A stretch of DNA of 5,214 bases from Actinomycetota bacterium (lineage in GTDB: Bacteria; Actinomycetota; Actinomycetes; Nanopelagicales; Nanopelagicaceae), in assembly GCA_009698295.1 (NCBI GenBank), contig WLQO01000076.1, forward strand, positions 1 to 5,214, read 5' to 3'. This document shows, in pieces, positions 1 to 5,171 of this stretch. Positions within the stretch are counted from its first letter, which is position 1. Each line of letters opens with the position of its first letter. The position numbers and the translations under genes were made by a program. A model generated the notes under the pieces. That model had not been told where the DNA came from and ran no database searches. It worked only from the letters and a program-made list of their open reading frames with translations.

Positions 1-519
1 AGCGATAACGGTGATAATCGTTAAATACTTTTGTAATCGCATGATTACCCCATGGCCTAGTACGCCACCATAAATTGTTAAGGAAACCGCAATTAAAAAG
101 CCAATCACCATCGCTAAATCATGGTTGATATGCCCAAGGCGCACGAATATTGTTCCTGTCGCCAAAGTGGCTAGCGAGACGAGTACTGTCTCCCAGCCAA
201 CAAAGATTAGGTATGAGAGCAAACCCGGAACGAGATTTCCTTTTATGCCAAAGGCTGCACGTGATAGCACCATTGTTGGCGCATTAGATCTCTTTCCTGC
301 CAGAGAGCTAAAGCCAACTAAAAGAAAGGACAGGACGGTGCCGATAAATGCAGCAAATGTTGCCTGCCAGAATGAGATTCCAAAGCCAAGAAAGAAGGAA
401 CCGTAAGAAAGCGCCAGCAACGAAACGTTAGCGCCACACCAGGGCCAGAAGAGAGAAGAAGCTTTGCCACTTCGTTCGCTTTCAACAATTACATTGGTTC
501 CATTTAATTCAAGTTGCAA
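1..519 (-). CDS. NCS1-family nucleobase/cation permease, N-terminal part (runs off the window)
   Basis: This is an inner-membrane symporter of the NCS1 family (cytosine, purine, uracil, thiamine, allantoin or hydantoin uptake, usually driven by Na+ or H+). Only the first 173 residues are present; the family normally has about 420-500, so the 3' end lies beyond the left edge. The reading frame is open from the edge to a TTG at 519-517. Recognisable family sequence: a short polar N-terminus, then FWPWCGANVS (residues 24-33) entering TM1, a Gly/Phe-rich first membrane pair (about 30-72), the cytoplasmic loop GKRSNAPTMVLSRAAFG (75-91), and further membrane spans at about 97-126 and 134-155. The GKRSNAPTM...RAAFG loop is the strongest family mark. 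The TTG start directly follows the SulP stop codon (TGA, 522-520) and has GGAG seven bases upstream, so translation is probably coupled to SulP. An in-frame TGA immediately upstream excludes a longer form. The substrate cannot be told from this half; a nucleobase is the default inference. Confidence 0.88.
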   Translation of the reverse strand, partial: MQLELNGTNVIVESERSGKASSLFWPWCGANVSLLALSYGSFFLGFGISFWQATFAAFIGTVLSFLLVGFSSLAGKRSNAPTMVLSRAAFGIKGNLVPGLLSYLIFVGWETVLVSLATLATGTIFVRLGHINHDLAMVIGFLIAVSLTIYGGVLGHGVIMRLQKYLTIITVIA

Positions 520-530
520 TCAATTTCTCC
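517..530 (-). promoter_or_regulatory. Ribosome binding site inside the SulP 3' end, for the TTG-started permease
   Basis: GGAG at 530-527 (minus strand) lies seven bases before TTG 519-517. It is made from the last sense codons of SulP (CGG AGA AAT TGA). This site decides the permease start: no ATG or GTG occurs in frame nearby, and a stop precedes the TTG. The arrangement suggests that ribosomes ending SulP re-initiate on the permease. Confidence 0.7.
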
Positions 531-1776
531 GCGATATCCATGAGGTGATGAAGTGAGCAATGATACCTATCGCAATCCCCCAGATCAGATCAATGAAGAG
601 GGTTACCAAGGCGGTAATTACTAGTACGAATGCCTCGGATTTAGTTGTTTGCAGCGATTCGCGTAGCGAGGCTGGATTTAGTATTCGATAGCTGGTACCG
701 ATAAGAACGCCGGCAATTGCTGCAGTTGGAATTGCGCTGACCAGCGGTGCAAAGAGAATCACAATCAAAAGCAGAATCACGGCATGCACCATCGCAGCTA
801 CCCGCGTTTTTGCATGATTTCGCACATTCACGCTAGTTCGGGCTATCGCGCCGGTTGCTGGCATTCCACCAAAGAGTGAAGCCGCAATAGTTGCTAAACC
901 TTGGCCAACTAACTCCTTATTGGGATCGTATTTATCGCCATCTTTAGCGTGAACCATGCCATCGGCTACTCGCGCTGAAAGTAAAGATTCGATCGCTGCT
1001 AAAACTGCGATTAAGAACGCTGGCAAAATAAGATGGCTCAAGTTTTTTACATCGACCAAACTGCCTGACCAAGTACCAATAGATCGTGGAATGTCTCCGA
1101 TAGCGTGGAGTTTCAAATTAAGTGCTAGCGAAGCCATGGTGGTCAGCGCAATCGCAATGATACTTGCGGGGATATGAACTTTGAATTTGTAGCGATGGGC
1201 AATTTTGGGATAATTAAATTTAATCAGTAAGGTAAAGATAACTGCACCAATTGATTTCCAATTCAGTCCAGCGTTAAAAGCACCAGTCAAAGTATGCCAA
1301 GCAACAATGTAAGTTCGATCGCCGCCACCTTTAGGAAAATCTAGCGCCAGTGGAATTTGCTGCAATGCGATTACAAGAGCGATGCCAACTGTAAATCCTT
1401 CGACAACTGCCCACGGCACTCGATTGATCACAGATCCTGCTTTTAAAATTGCGGCAATTACAACGATGACACCAGCCATCAGGCCTAGCGCTGGGATGGC
1501 TGCTGCCCCATAGTTTGTGACAATCGGAATAAGCACAACGGTCATTGCACCAGTGGGACCACTAACTTGATAGCGAGATCCACCGAAAAGAGCTGCGATA
1601 AATCCCGCAATGATCGCTGTAATAATCCCCGATGCTGCCGACATACCAGTTGTAACGGCAAAGCCAATAGCAAGCGGTAAGGCAACGATCGCGACAGTCA
1701 GGCCTGCGGCAATATCGCTAGAAAATTCGGATTTATTCTTTGGAAAATCATTTCTTGATAAGTAAGAAATGCGCAT
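520..1776 (-). CDS. SulP/SLC26-type inorganic anion transporter lacking a STAS domain
   Basis: This is a polytopic membrane transporter of the SulP family, whose members carry sulfate, bicarbonate, or dicarboxylates. Family marks: the first repeat with DIAAGLTVAIVALPLAIGFA (21-40), FGGSRYQVSGPTGAMT (64-79; the SGPTGAMT substrate-site motif at the start of TM3), AAIESLLSARVADG (260-273), the second-repeat motif NKELVGQG (286-293) with GGMPATGAIARTSVN (303-317), and the last spans ending FIDLIWGIAIGI (394-405). The protein stops after TSWISRRN at 418. Most bacterial SulP proteins are about 500-570 residues because a cytoplasmic STAS domain follows; here it is missing, and the next gene begins at the very next base, so it is not merely in another frame. 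The transmembrane core looks complete. The ATG at 1776 lies 16 bases after the acetyltransferase stop; the ribosome site before it is weak (AGAG only). A hairpin covers codons 2-9. The substrate is unknown; bicarbonate or sulfate are candidates only by family. Confidence 0.93.
   Translation of the reverse strand: MRISYLSRNDFPKNKSEFSSDIAAGLTVAIVALPLAIGFAVTTGMSAASGIITAIIAGFIAALFGGSRYQVSGPTGAMTVVLIPIVTNYGAAAIPALGLMAGVIVVIAAILKAGSVINRVPWAVVEGFTVGIALVIALQQIPLALDFPKGGGDRTYIVAWHTLTGAFNAGLNWKSIGAVIFTLLIKFNYPKIAHRYKFKVHIPASIIAIALTTMASLALNLKLHAIGDIPRSIGTWSGSLVDVKNLSHLILPAFLIAVLAAIESLLSARVADGMVHAKDGDKYDPNKELVGQGLATIAASLFGGMPATGAIARTSVNVRNHAKTRVAAMVHAVILLLIVILFAPLVSAIPTAAIAGVLIGTSYRILNPASLRESLQTTKSEAFVLVITALVTLFIDLIWGIAIGIIAHFITSWISRRN
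1749..1771 (-). repeat. Perfect 8-bp inverted repeat at the 5' end of the SulP coding sequence
   Basis: CATTTCTT at 1749-1756 and AAGAAATG at 1764-1771 are exact reverse complements separated by seven bases. In the transcript the hairpin would begin five bases into the SulP open reading frame (codons 2-9), inside the ribosome's initiation footprint. The stem has only two G-C pairs, so stability is modest. It could lower SulP initiation, which already has a poor Shine-Dalgarno, or it could be chance in AT-rich sequence. Confidence 0.35.
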
Positions 1777-1792
1777 ATCTCTATCTTAAGTC

Positions 1793-2494
1793 TTAACTAC
1801 CCACGAAACTGTAGGAAGAGAGCTCGTTGACTAGGTTAAATCCCACATTTTCATAAGCACGTTTTGCGCTTATATTCGTGGCAACCACACCTAAACCAAC
1901 ATGTGCTACCCCGAGTTTGGCAGCGCGAGATAACATTTCGCGCACCAATTCTTGAGCTAGCCCTTTGTTGCGGTGCTCAGTATGCGTCGCAATCGATGCA
2001 AACATAACCTGCCCGGTTCTCCATTTAACAAGAGCGCCCAGAGCAACGAGCGTTGCCGCTATTCGTTTTTCTCCCCAAAAGAGAGTCTCTGGATCATCTG
2101 GCCAAACAGAAGAATTTGGGGCATGTGTCGTTAAAAAATCTCTCATCTCCGCACTATTTACAGAAATATCACTTTCACGCGCAGTGACAAATTCGTCGGT
2201 ATCTACCGAATAAAAATCCCAATCAGATCGATGTAAAAAAAGGTTGGAATCTATCTGCAGGCCACGTGTTGTGGCTAAGCGATCACATTCGAGAATTTTT
2301 GGGCTCTTGCCTAAAGCCATTGCAAAAATAGTGCCATCTTCATCTTTAACTGAAAAACTAAGTGAATCTTGCGAAAGAAACGCTTCTATAAATCGATGTG
2401 CCGGAGCGTATGTGGTGAAGGTTTCCAAATACTCCGACCTATTTTTAAGTAATTCCAGAACTTGGCTATGGTCTTTAATCGAGGAAGAAGTCAA
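1793..2494 (-). CDS. GNAT-family N-acetyltransferase with a longer N-terminal region
   Basis: This is probably an acetyl-CoA-dependent acyltransferase acting on an amine; the substrate is not recognisable. The GNAT core is the C-terminal part of the 233 residues: beta-4 strand VMFASIATH (163-171), the acetyl-CoA pyrophosphate loop HRNKGLA (174-180, matching the R/Q-x-x-G-x-G/A motif A), the following helix AQELVREMLSRAA, strand HVGLGVV (198-204), and the motif-B signature NISAKRAYENVGF (207-219). Residues 1 to about 130 match no motif I know; a degenerate first GNAT-like half is possible, as in two-domain family members. The start is uncertain. The longest frame begins at TTG 2494-2492, overlapping the dehydrogenase 3' end by 20 bases, but lacks a good Shine-Dalgarno. 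Another TTG at residue 23 (2428-2426) has purine-rich GGTCGGAG just before it and would remove the overlap. The gene is third in the minus-strand operon, 16 bases before SulP. Confidence 0.85.
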   Translation of the reverse strand: MTSSSIKDHSQVLELLKNRSEYLETFTTYAPAHRFIEAFLSQDSLSFSVKDEDGTIFAMALGKSPKILECDRLATTRGLQIDSNLFLHRSDWDFYSVDTDEFVTARESDISVNSAEMRDFLTTHAPNSSVWPDDPETLFWGEKRIAATLVALGALVKWRTGQVMFASIATHTEHRNKGLAQELVREMLSRAAKLGVAHVGLGVVATNISAKRAYENVGFNLVNELSSYSFVGS

Positions 2495-3317
2495 GGAGAA
2501 AATCTTTCGTTCCTGGAACTACTGAATAGCCATCAAGATCGGTTACGCCAACTGATGCCAAGACTTCATCATCTACGAAGAAGTTTCCGGTGGTCTCTTT
2601 AGAGACGCGATTTAAGATTACATAAGCGGCATCGGCCAGGATTTCTGGTGTACGACAGGCAGCGGTATCAATGCCAGGGATCATCTGCAGTGCTGCAGTA
2701 TCAATCGCCGTGCGCGGCCATAAAGCATTTACGGCGATGCCAGTTTTCCGAAACTCTTCTGACATTCCAAGGACGCACATAGACATTCCATATTTCGCCA
2801 TTGTGTAGGCAACATGGTGTTGGAACCATTTCGCTTTCATGGAAAGTGGTGGCGACAGCGTCAAAATATGTGGATTTCGACCAGCCTCGGCGGAGGCTCG
2901 CAAATGTGGAATCGCCGCCTGTGAAGTCAAGAATGTGCCTCGTACATTTACATCAAACATCAAATCAAAACGCTTGGCAGGCGTTGCTTCCGTAGGCGTC
3001 AAGTTAATGGCGCTGGCGTTATTGATCAAGATATCAATTCCACCGAATTCCGCTGCGGTTTGTTCAATTGCAGCAGCTATCTGGTTCTCATCGCGTAAGT
3101 CACATTGAATCGGTAGCGCAGTGCCTCCAGCGGCCCGAATTTCTTCTGCCGCAGTATGAATTGTTCCAGGAAGTTTGGGGTTTGGATCTGAAGTTTTAGC
3201 CGCGATCGCAATTGATGCTCCATCACGCGCTGCGCGCAGCGCTATTGCCAGACCAATGCCACGCGATCCTCCAGTGATAAAAATCTTCTTGCCTGATAGA
3301 TCTCCAGTGATAGTCAT
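2475..3317 (-). CDS. Short-chain dehydrogenase/reductase of the HSDL2 type
   Basis: This is a cytosolic NAD(P)(H)-dependent oxidoreductase with a Rossmann fold, 280 residues. Visible motifs in order: nucleotide-binding TGGSRGIG (15-22), CDLRD (72-76; acidic residue near the adenine), NNAS (99-102), the helix Asn in DVNVRG (N124), LSPPLSM (154-160) with the probable catalytic Ser155, and the catalytic pair in YTMAK (Tyr171, Lys175) followed by YGMSMCVLGM. The stretches TLSPPL, YTMAKYGMSMCVLGM and ALWPRTAIDTAA are characteristic of the subgroup containing human HSDL2 and bacterial relatives often named for citronellol/citronellal or long-chain alcohol metabolism. The C-terminal sterol-carrier (SCP2) domain of animal HSDL2 is absent, as is usual in bacteria. 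The ATG at 3317 shares one base with the upstream stop (TAATG) and has an AAGGG ribosome site in the end of that gene. Its partner, an enoyl-CoA isomerase-like protein, suggests acyl-CoA or branched/isoprenoid lipid chemistry; this is inference. Confidence 0.92.
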   Translation of the reverse strand: MTITGDLSGKKIFITGGSRGIGLAIALRAARDGASIAIAAKTSDPNPKLPGTIHTAAEEIRAAGGTALPIQCDLRDENQIAAAIEQTAAEFGGIDILINNASAINLTPTEATPAKRFDLMFDVNVRGTFLTSQAAIPHLRASAEAGRNPHILTLSPPLSMKAKWFQHHVAYTMAKYGMSMCVLGMSEEFRKTGIAVNALWPRTAIDTAALQMIPGIDTAACRTPEILADAAYVILNRVSKETTGNFFVDDEVLASVGVTDLDGYSVVPGTKDFLLDFFLD

Positions 3318-4060
3318 TACTTACCCTTCTTCGCCATAAAGTTCATAAATGCTTCCATCGCTTCTTCTGATTGCAGAGCAAGTGAAAAGAGTTCAAATTC
3401 TGCCTTCATCACCGCTGCCACGGAATCGTGTTTGCTCGCTTTTAAGAGCGCTTTGGTATTGATCATCGCTTGCGGCGGATTTGCCGCGATCCTATGCGCT
3501 AACTCCAAAGCCTCACGAAGTGGATCCGAAGTGATGGATGCGACTAATCCCATCTCTTGTGCGCTCTCGGCATCGAAGCTTTCACCTGTGAAAAATATTT
3601 TAGCCGCCCGTTGGTAGCCAACTAAAAGCGGAAAGAGATAACTCGATCCCGCCTCGGGTACCAATCCGAGCGAAGCAAAAGGCATAGAGAATTTTGCCGT
3701 AGGTGAAGCAATAACAATGTCGCAGTGCAGAAGCATGGTTGTGCCAACCCCAACTGCATTTCCTTTAACTGCGGCAATTAGCGGTTTAGGAAACTCCAGA
3801 AGTGAGCCTAAGAATTTTGCGACATCACTATCTTCACCGGTCGGTGGATTCGCTAAAAAATCTGAAATGTCATTGCCGGCGGTGAAGTGATCGCCCTCGC
3901 TTGTGATGATCACGGCGCGAACTCCGAAATCTCCAGCTGCCTCATTTAGCCCCGCTGCTAGGCCCGAATACATCTCGCGAGTCAGCGCATTCATCTTGGC
4001 GGGTCGGTTAAAAGTTAGAACCTGGATATCGCCTTCGCGGCGGCTAGTGATTTCAGACAT
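3317..4060 (-). CDS. Crotonase-fold protein, probably a delta3,delta2-enoyl-CoA isomerase (ECI2-like) rather than a hydratase
   Basis: This 247-residue protein belongs to the enoyl-CoA hydratase/isomerase superfamily, soluble and acting on CoA thioesters. Fold marks: FNRPAKMNAL (17-26), the oxyanion-hole segment FTAGNDISDF (59-68), GNAVGVGTT (100-108), and the CD in LHCD (111-114). The two catalytic glutamates of true hydratases (rat E144 and E164) are absent by my hand alignment: these positions are Thr108 and Phe128 (MPFASLG). Instead a glutamate sits at 136 in LVPEAGSSYLFP, where hydratases have PGAGG. The MPF-x3-LG-x2-PE-x2-SS-Y-x-FP pattern is that of peroxisomal enoyl-CoA isomerases (human ECI2/PECI, yeast Eci1p), whose single catalytic Glu is at this place. 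The expected reaction is moving a 3-enoyl double bond to the trans-2 position so unsaturated acyl-CoA can enter beta-oxidation. The ATG at 4060 has AGGA seven bases upstream and is the first gene of the minus-strand operon. Confidence 0.9.
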   Translation of the reverse strand: MSEITSRREGDIQVLTFNRPAKMNALTREMYSGLAAGLNEAAGDFGVRAVIITSEGDHFTAGNDISDFLANPPTGEDSDVAKFLGSLLEFPKPLIAAVKGNAVGVGTTMLLHCDIVIASPTAKFSMPFASLGLVPEAGSSYLFPLLVGYQRAAKIFFTGESFDAESAQEMGLVASITSDPLREALELAHRIAANPPQAMINTKALLKASKHDSVAAVMKAEFELFSLALQSEEAMEAFMNFMAKKGK

Positions 4061-4126
4061 TTGACCATCCTACTCGTTGGTAACCTAGGAGGATAGTAGG
4101 AGAATGAGCGCGACGGAGAGGTCATT
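4061..4126. promoter_or_regulatory. Divergent control region between the minus-strand operon and the LuxR-type gene
   Basis: This 66-base gap must contain transcription and translation signals for both directions, unless promoters lie inside the genes. Minus strand: AGGA seven bases before the isomerase ATG, and a possible -10, TACTAT (4098-4093), with no convincing -35. Plus strand: TTGGTA (4077-4082) and GAGAAT (4100-4105) are 17 bases apart and each matches the consensus at four of six places. GGAGAGG (4115-4121) is the regulator's ribosome site, five bases before its ATG. A perfect AGGAGG lies at 4088-4093. TCCTACT (4068-4074) and AGTAGGA (4095-4101) are exact inverted repeats around the centre of the gap. 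They could be an operator for the adjacent regulator, but each arm also overlaps Shine-Dalgarno-like sequence, which would produce such symmetry by itself. Confidence 0.55.
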
Positions 4127-4447
4127 ATGGCAACGGATATAACTATTACTGCGAGAGAGCTCAATCCATTCGAACAACTAGTGCTTGGCTTGTTATGCGA
4201 AGGTAAAACTAATTCGGCAATTGCTCGGGAGACTTCCCATACTGAGAAAGTTATTGAAAATACAATCAGCCGCGCAGCAAAAGCATTCAATATCAAATCT
4301 GATCCGGATACAAATATTCGTGTCTTACTAGCCCTCGCCTACCGAACCCATTACGGGGATACCGCATTTGATCGTTTGAAAGTTCCATGTTCACATTTGC
4401 AAATTGGAGCAGACGGGCAATCCCTATGTAATCGCGATATTCATTAA
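4127..4447 (+). CDS. Small stand-alone LuxR-type helix-turn-helix protein with a Cys/His C-terminal tail
   Basis: This is a likely cytoplasmic DNA-binding protein of 106 residues. Residues about 10-70 fit the LuxR/GerE helix-turn-helix: ELNPFEQLVLGLLCEGKTN (11-29) for the first helix and turn, SAIARETSHTEKVI (30-43) for the helix-turn-helix, and ENTISRAAKAFNI (44-56) for the recognition helix and the start of the last helix. The pattern parallels LTPRE-x-VL-x-LL-x-EG-x-SN-x-EIA of response regulators. There is no receiver or ligand-binding domain and only about ten residues before the HTH, so it cannot be a classical two-component or quorum regulator by itself. After the HTH comes a 30-residue tail with Cys88, His90 and Cys101, plus His106 at the very end; metal or redox sensing is possible but unproven. 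The start is fixed by GGAGAGG five bases upstream, and no alternative start exists before the in-frame TAG at 4097-4099. It is divergent from the lipid/transport operon, so it may regulate that operon or itself. Confidence 0.82.
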   Translation: MATDITITARELNPFEQLVLGLLCEGKTNSAIARETSHTEKVIENTISRAAKAFNIKSDPDTNIRVLLALAYRTHYGDTAFDRLKVPCSHLQIGADGQSLCNRDIH

Positions 4448-4465
4448 ATAGATCACAAATTTCTC

Positions 4466-4512
4466 AGGGCTAGCACTCACCAAAGTTGGTGAAGGGCTAG
4501 CCCTAACCTTTT
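4466..4512 (+). terminator. Strong stem-loop, probable rho-independent terminator of the LuxR-type gene
   Basis: AGGGCTAGC (4466-4474) pairs with GCTAGCCCT (4496-4504). Inside it TCACCAA (4477-4483) pairs with TTGGTGA (4486-4492), giving a 9 + 7 base-pair hairpin with a small internal bulge and a very tight tip. It is followed by AACCTTTT (4505-4512), a short and interrupted T tract, so termination may be incomplete. It begins 19 bases after the regulator's stop codon. The right arm lies in a 12-base perfect palindrome (AGGGCTAGCCCT, 4493-4504), so an alternative cruciform or a protein-binding site cannot be excluded. Confidence 0.65.
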
Positions 4513-4589
4513 CACCGAATTACATACCGGTTCAGGAGTATTAATTGACCTGCACCTAATCGATGGGTGTCTAAAAGGGAGAGATTCAA
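4513..4589 (+). promoter_or_regulatory. Probable promoter and leader of the membrane-protein gene
   Basis: This is the rest of the gap between the stem-loop and the next gene. The ribosome site GGAG (4578-4581) lies eight bases before the ATG at 4590. AT-rich TATTAAT (4539-4545) could be a -10, placing a transcript start near 4551, but no good -35 stands in front of it. TTGACC (4545-4550) resembles a -35, but its best -10 candidate (TCTAAA, 4570-4575) is 19 bases away and too close to the ribosome site. CACC (4553-4556) and GGTG (4566-4569) could form a weak hairpin. In-frame stops at 4557 and 4572 show the gene cannot start earlier. No known riboswitch pattern was recognised. Confidence 0.35.
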
Positions 4590-5171
4590 ATGAAGAGAAA
4601 GAGTTTTGACAGAATAGTTACAGCCGTTGGATTTGGGCTAGCCGTATTTCTTTTGATCGCTGCCGGTTTGCTTAACTGGGGAGCGAAATTTGCATCAGAT
4701 GCAGTCAGCTCACAATTAAAGGCACAGGAAATTACGATTCCGGCAGTCACCGGAAATCCTGAAGAGAGCGCTGATGTCACTAAGTTCTTTGCTGATAATG
4801 GTGACAAAGTTCTTGCGGATGCCAAACAGGCACAGATGTATGCCGATCACTATCTCGGATTTCACCTATCAAAAATGTCAACATATGCCGCTGCAACAGC
4901 GGAAAGCCGTGCGGCAAATGCTGCAATGGCAGCTAACCCTGCCGACCCTGCTCTTAAAGCTGAGGCAGCAGCAAAGTTAGCAATGGTTGATACGGTATTT
5001 AAAGGAACAGTACTGCGCGGAACATTGCTTACTGCATATGCTTTTGGAACGCTGGGATCAATTGCAGGAATTTCTGCGATGGTTTCTCTTGGCGGATCTC
5101 TCGTGATGCTTCTGCTATCAATTCTTGGGTTAATTCATATTCGTCGTGTCCCTGAGGATGCGACGATTTAA
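4590..5171 (+). CDS. Actinobacterial membrane protein of unknown function (family often misnamed 'aromatic ring-opening dioxygenase LigA')
   Basis: This is a 193-residue membrane protein. It has a basic N-terminus (MKRKSFDRIV), a first membrane segment at about 11-29, a large polar, Ala-rich segment at about 31-140 presumed outside the cytoplasm, and a C-terminal hydrophobic block at about 144-182 long enough for two spans, then HIRRVPEDATI. From memory, related proteins of similar length occur in Streptomyces and mycobacteria with the same landmarks: KSFDRIV at the start, LLNWG (27-31) after TM1, QLKAQEITIP (42-51), a YADHYLGFHL segment (84-93), FKGTVLRGTLLTAYAF (137-152), and LLLSILGLIH near the end. 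Databases often call these LigA, but nothing here resembles a ring-cleavage dioxygenase; there is no metal-binding pattern and the protein is mostly membrane and linker. Helical Ala/Lys-rich sequence at 99-132 is low in complexity. The ATG is supported by GGAG eight bases upstream. It appears to be transcribed alone. Function is unknown. Confidence 0.87.
   Translation: MKRKSFDRIVTAVGFGLAVFLLIAAGLLNWGAKFASDAVSSQLKAQEITIPAVTGNPEESADVTKFFADNGDKVLADAKQAQMYADHYLGFHLSKMSTYAAATAESRAANAAMAANPADPALKAEAAAKLAMVDTVFKGTVLRGTLLTAYAFGTLGSIAGISAMVSLGGSLVMLLLSILGLIHIRRVPEDATI

Noticed and set aside
125..406. Open frame of 93 codons on the plus strand opposite the permease
   Set aside because: It is basic and low in recognisable motifs, and lies antisense to a clear NCS1 family sequence that runs off the window edge.
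490..540. A frameshift that could have detached a STAS domain from SulP
   Set aside because: The sequence after the SulP stop is immediately the NCS1 permease in a good frame with its own ribosome site; no STAS-like sequence is seen.
956..3617. Several plus-strand open frames opposite SulP, the acetyltransferase, the dehydrogenase and the isomerase
   Set aside because: All are antisense to genes with clear family motifs; none has a motif of its own.
3317..4060. Straight annotation of the first operon gene as enoyl-CoA hydratase
   Set aside because: The two catalytic glutamates needed for hydration are replaced, and the sequence around Glu136 fits the isomerase branch better.
4015..4296. 93-codon minus-strand frame covering the divergent region and the start of the regulator
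   Set aside because: It overlaps two well-supported genes in other frames, has no recognisable domain, and would hide both ribosome sites.
4545..4574. Tiny upstream frames before the membrane protein: TTG ACC TGC ACC TAA with AGGAG six bases ahead, and ATG GGT GTC TAA
   Set aside because: Both are only three to four codons long and can easily arise by chance; there is no regulatory signature such as codon runs.
4774..4980. 68-codon plus-strand frame inside the membrane-protein gene
   Set aside because: It is an alternate frame of the Ala-rich segment with compositionally biased sequence and no supporting context.
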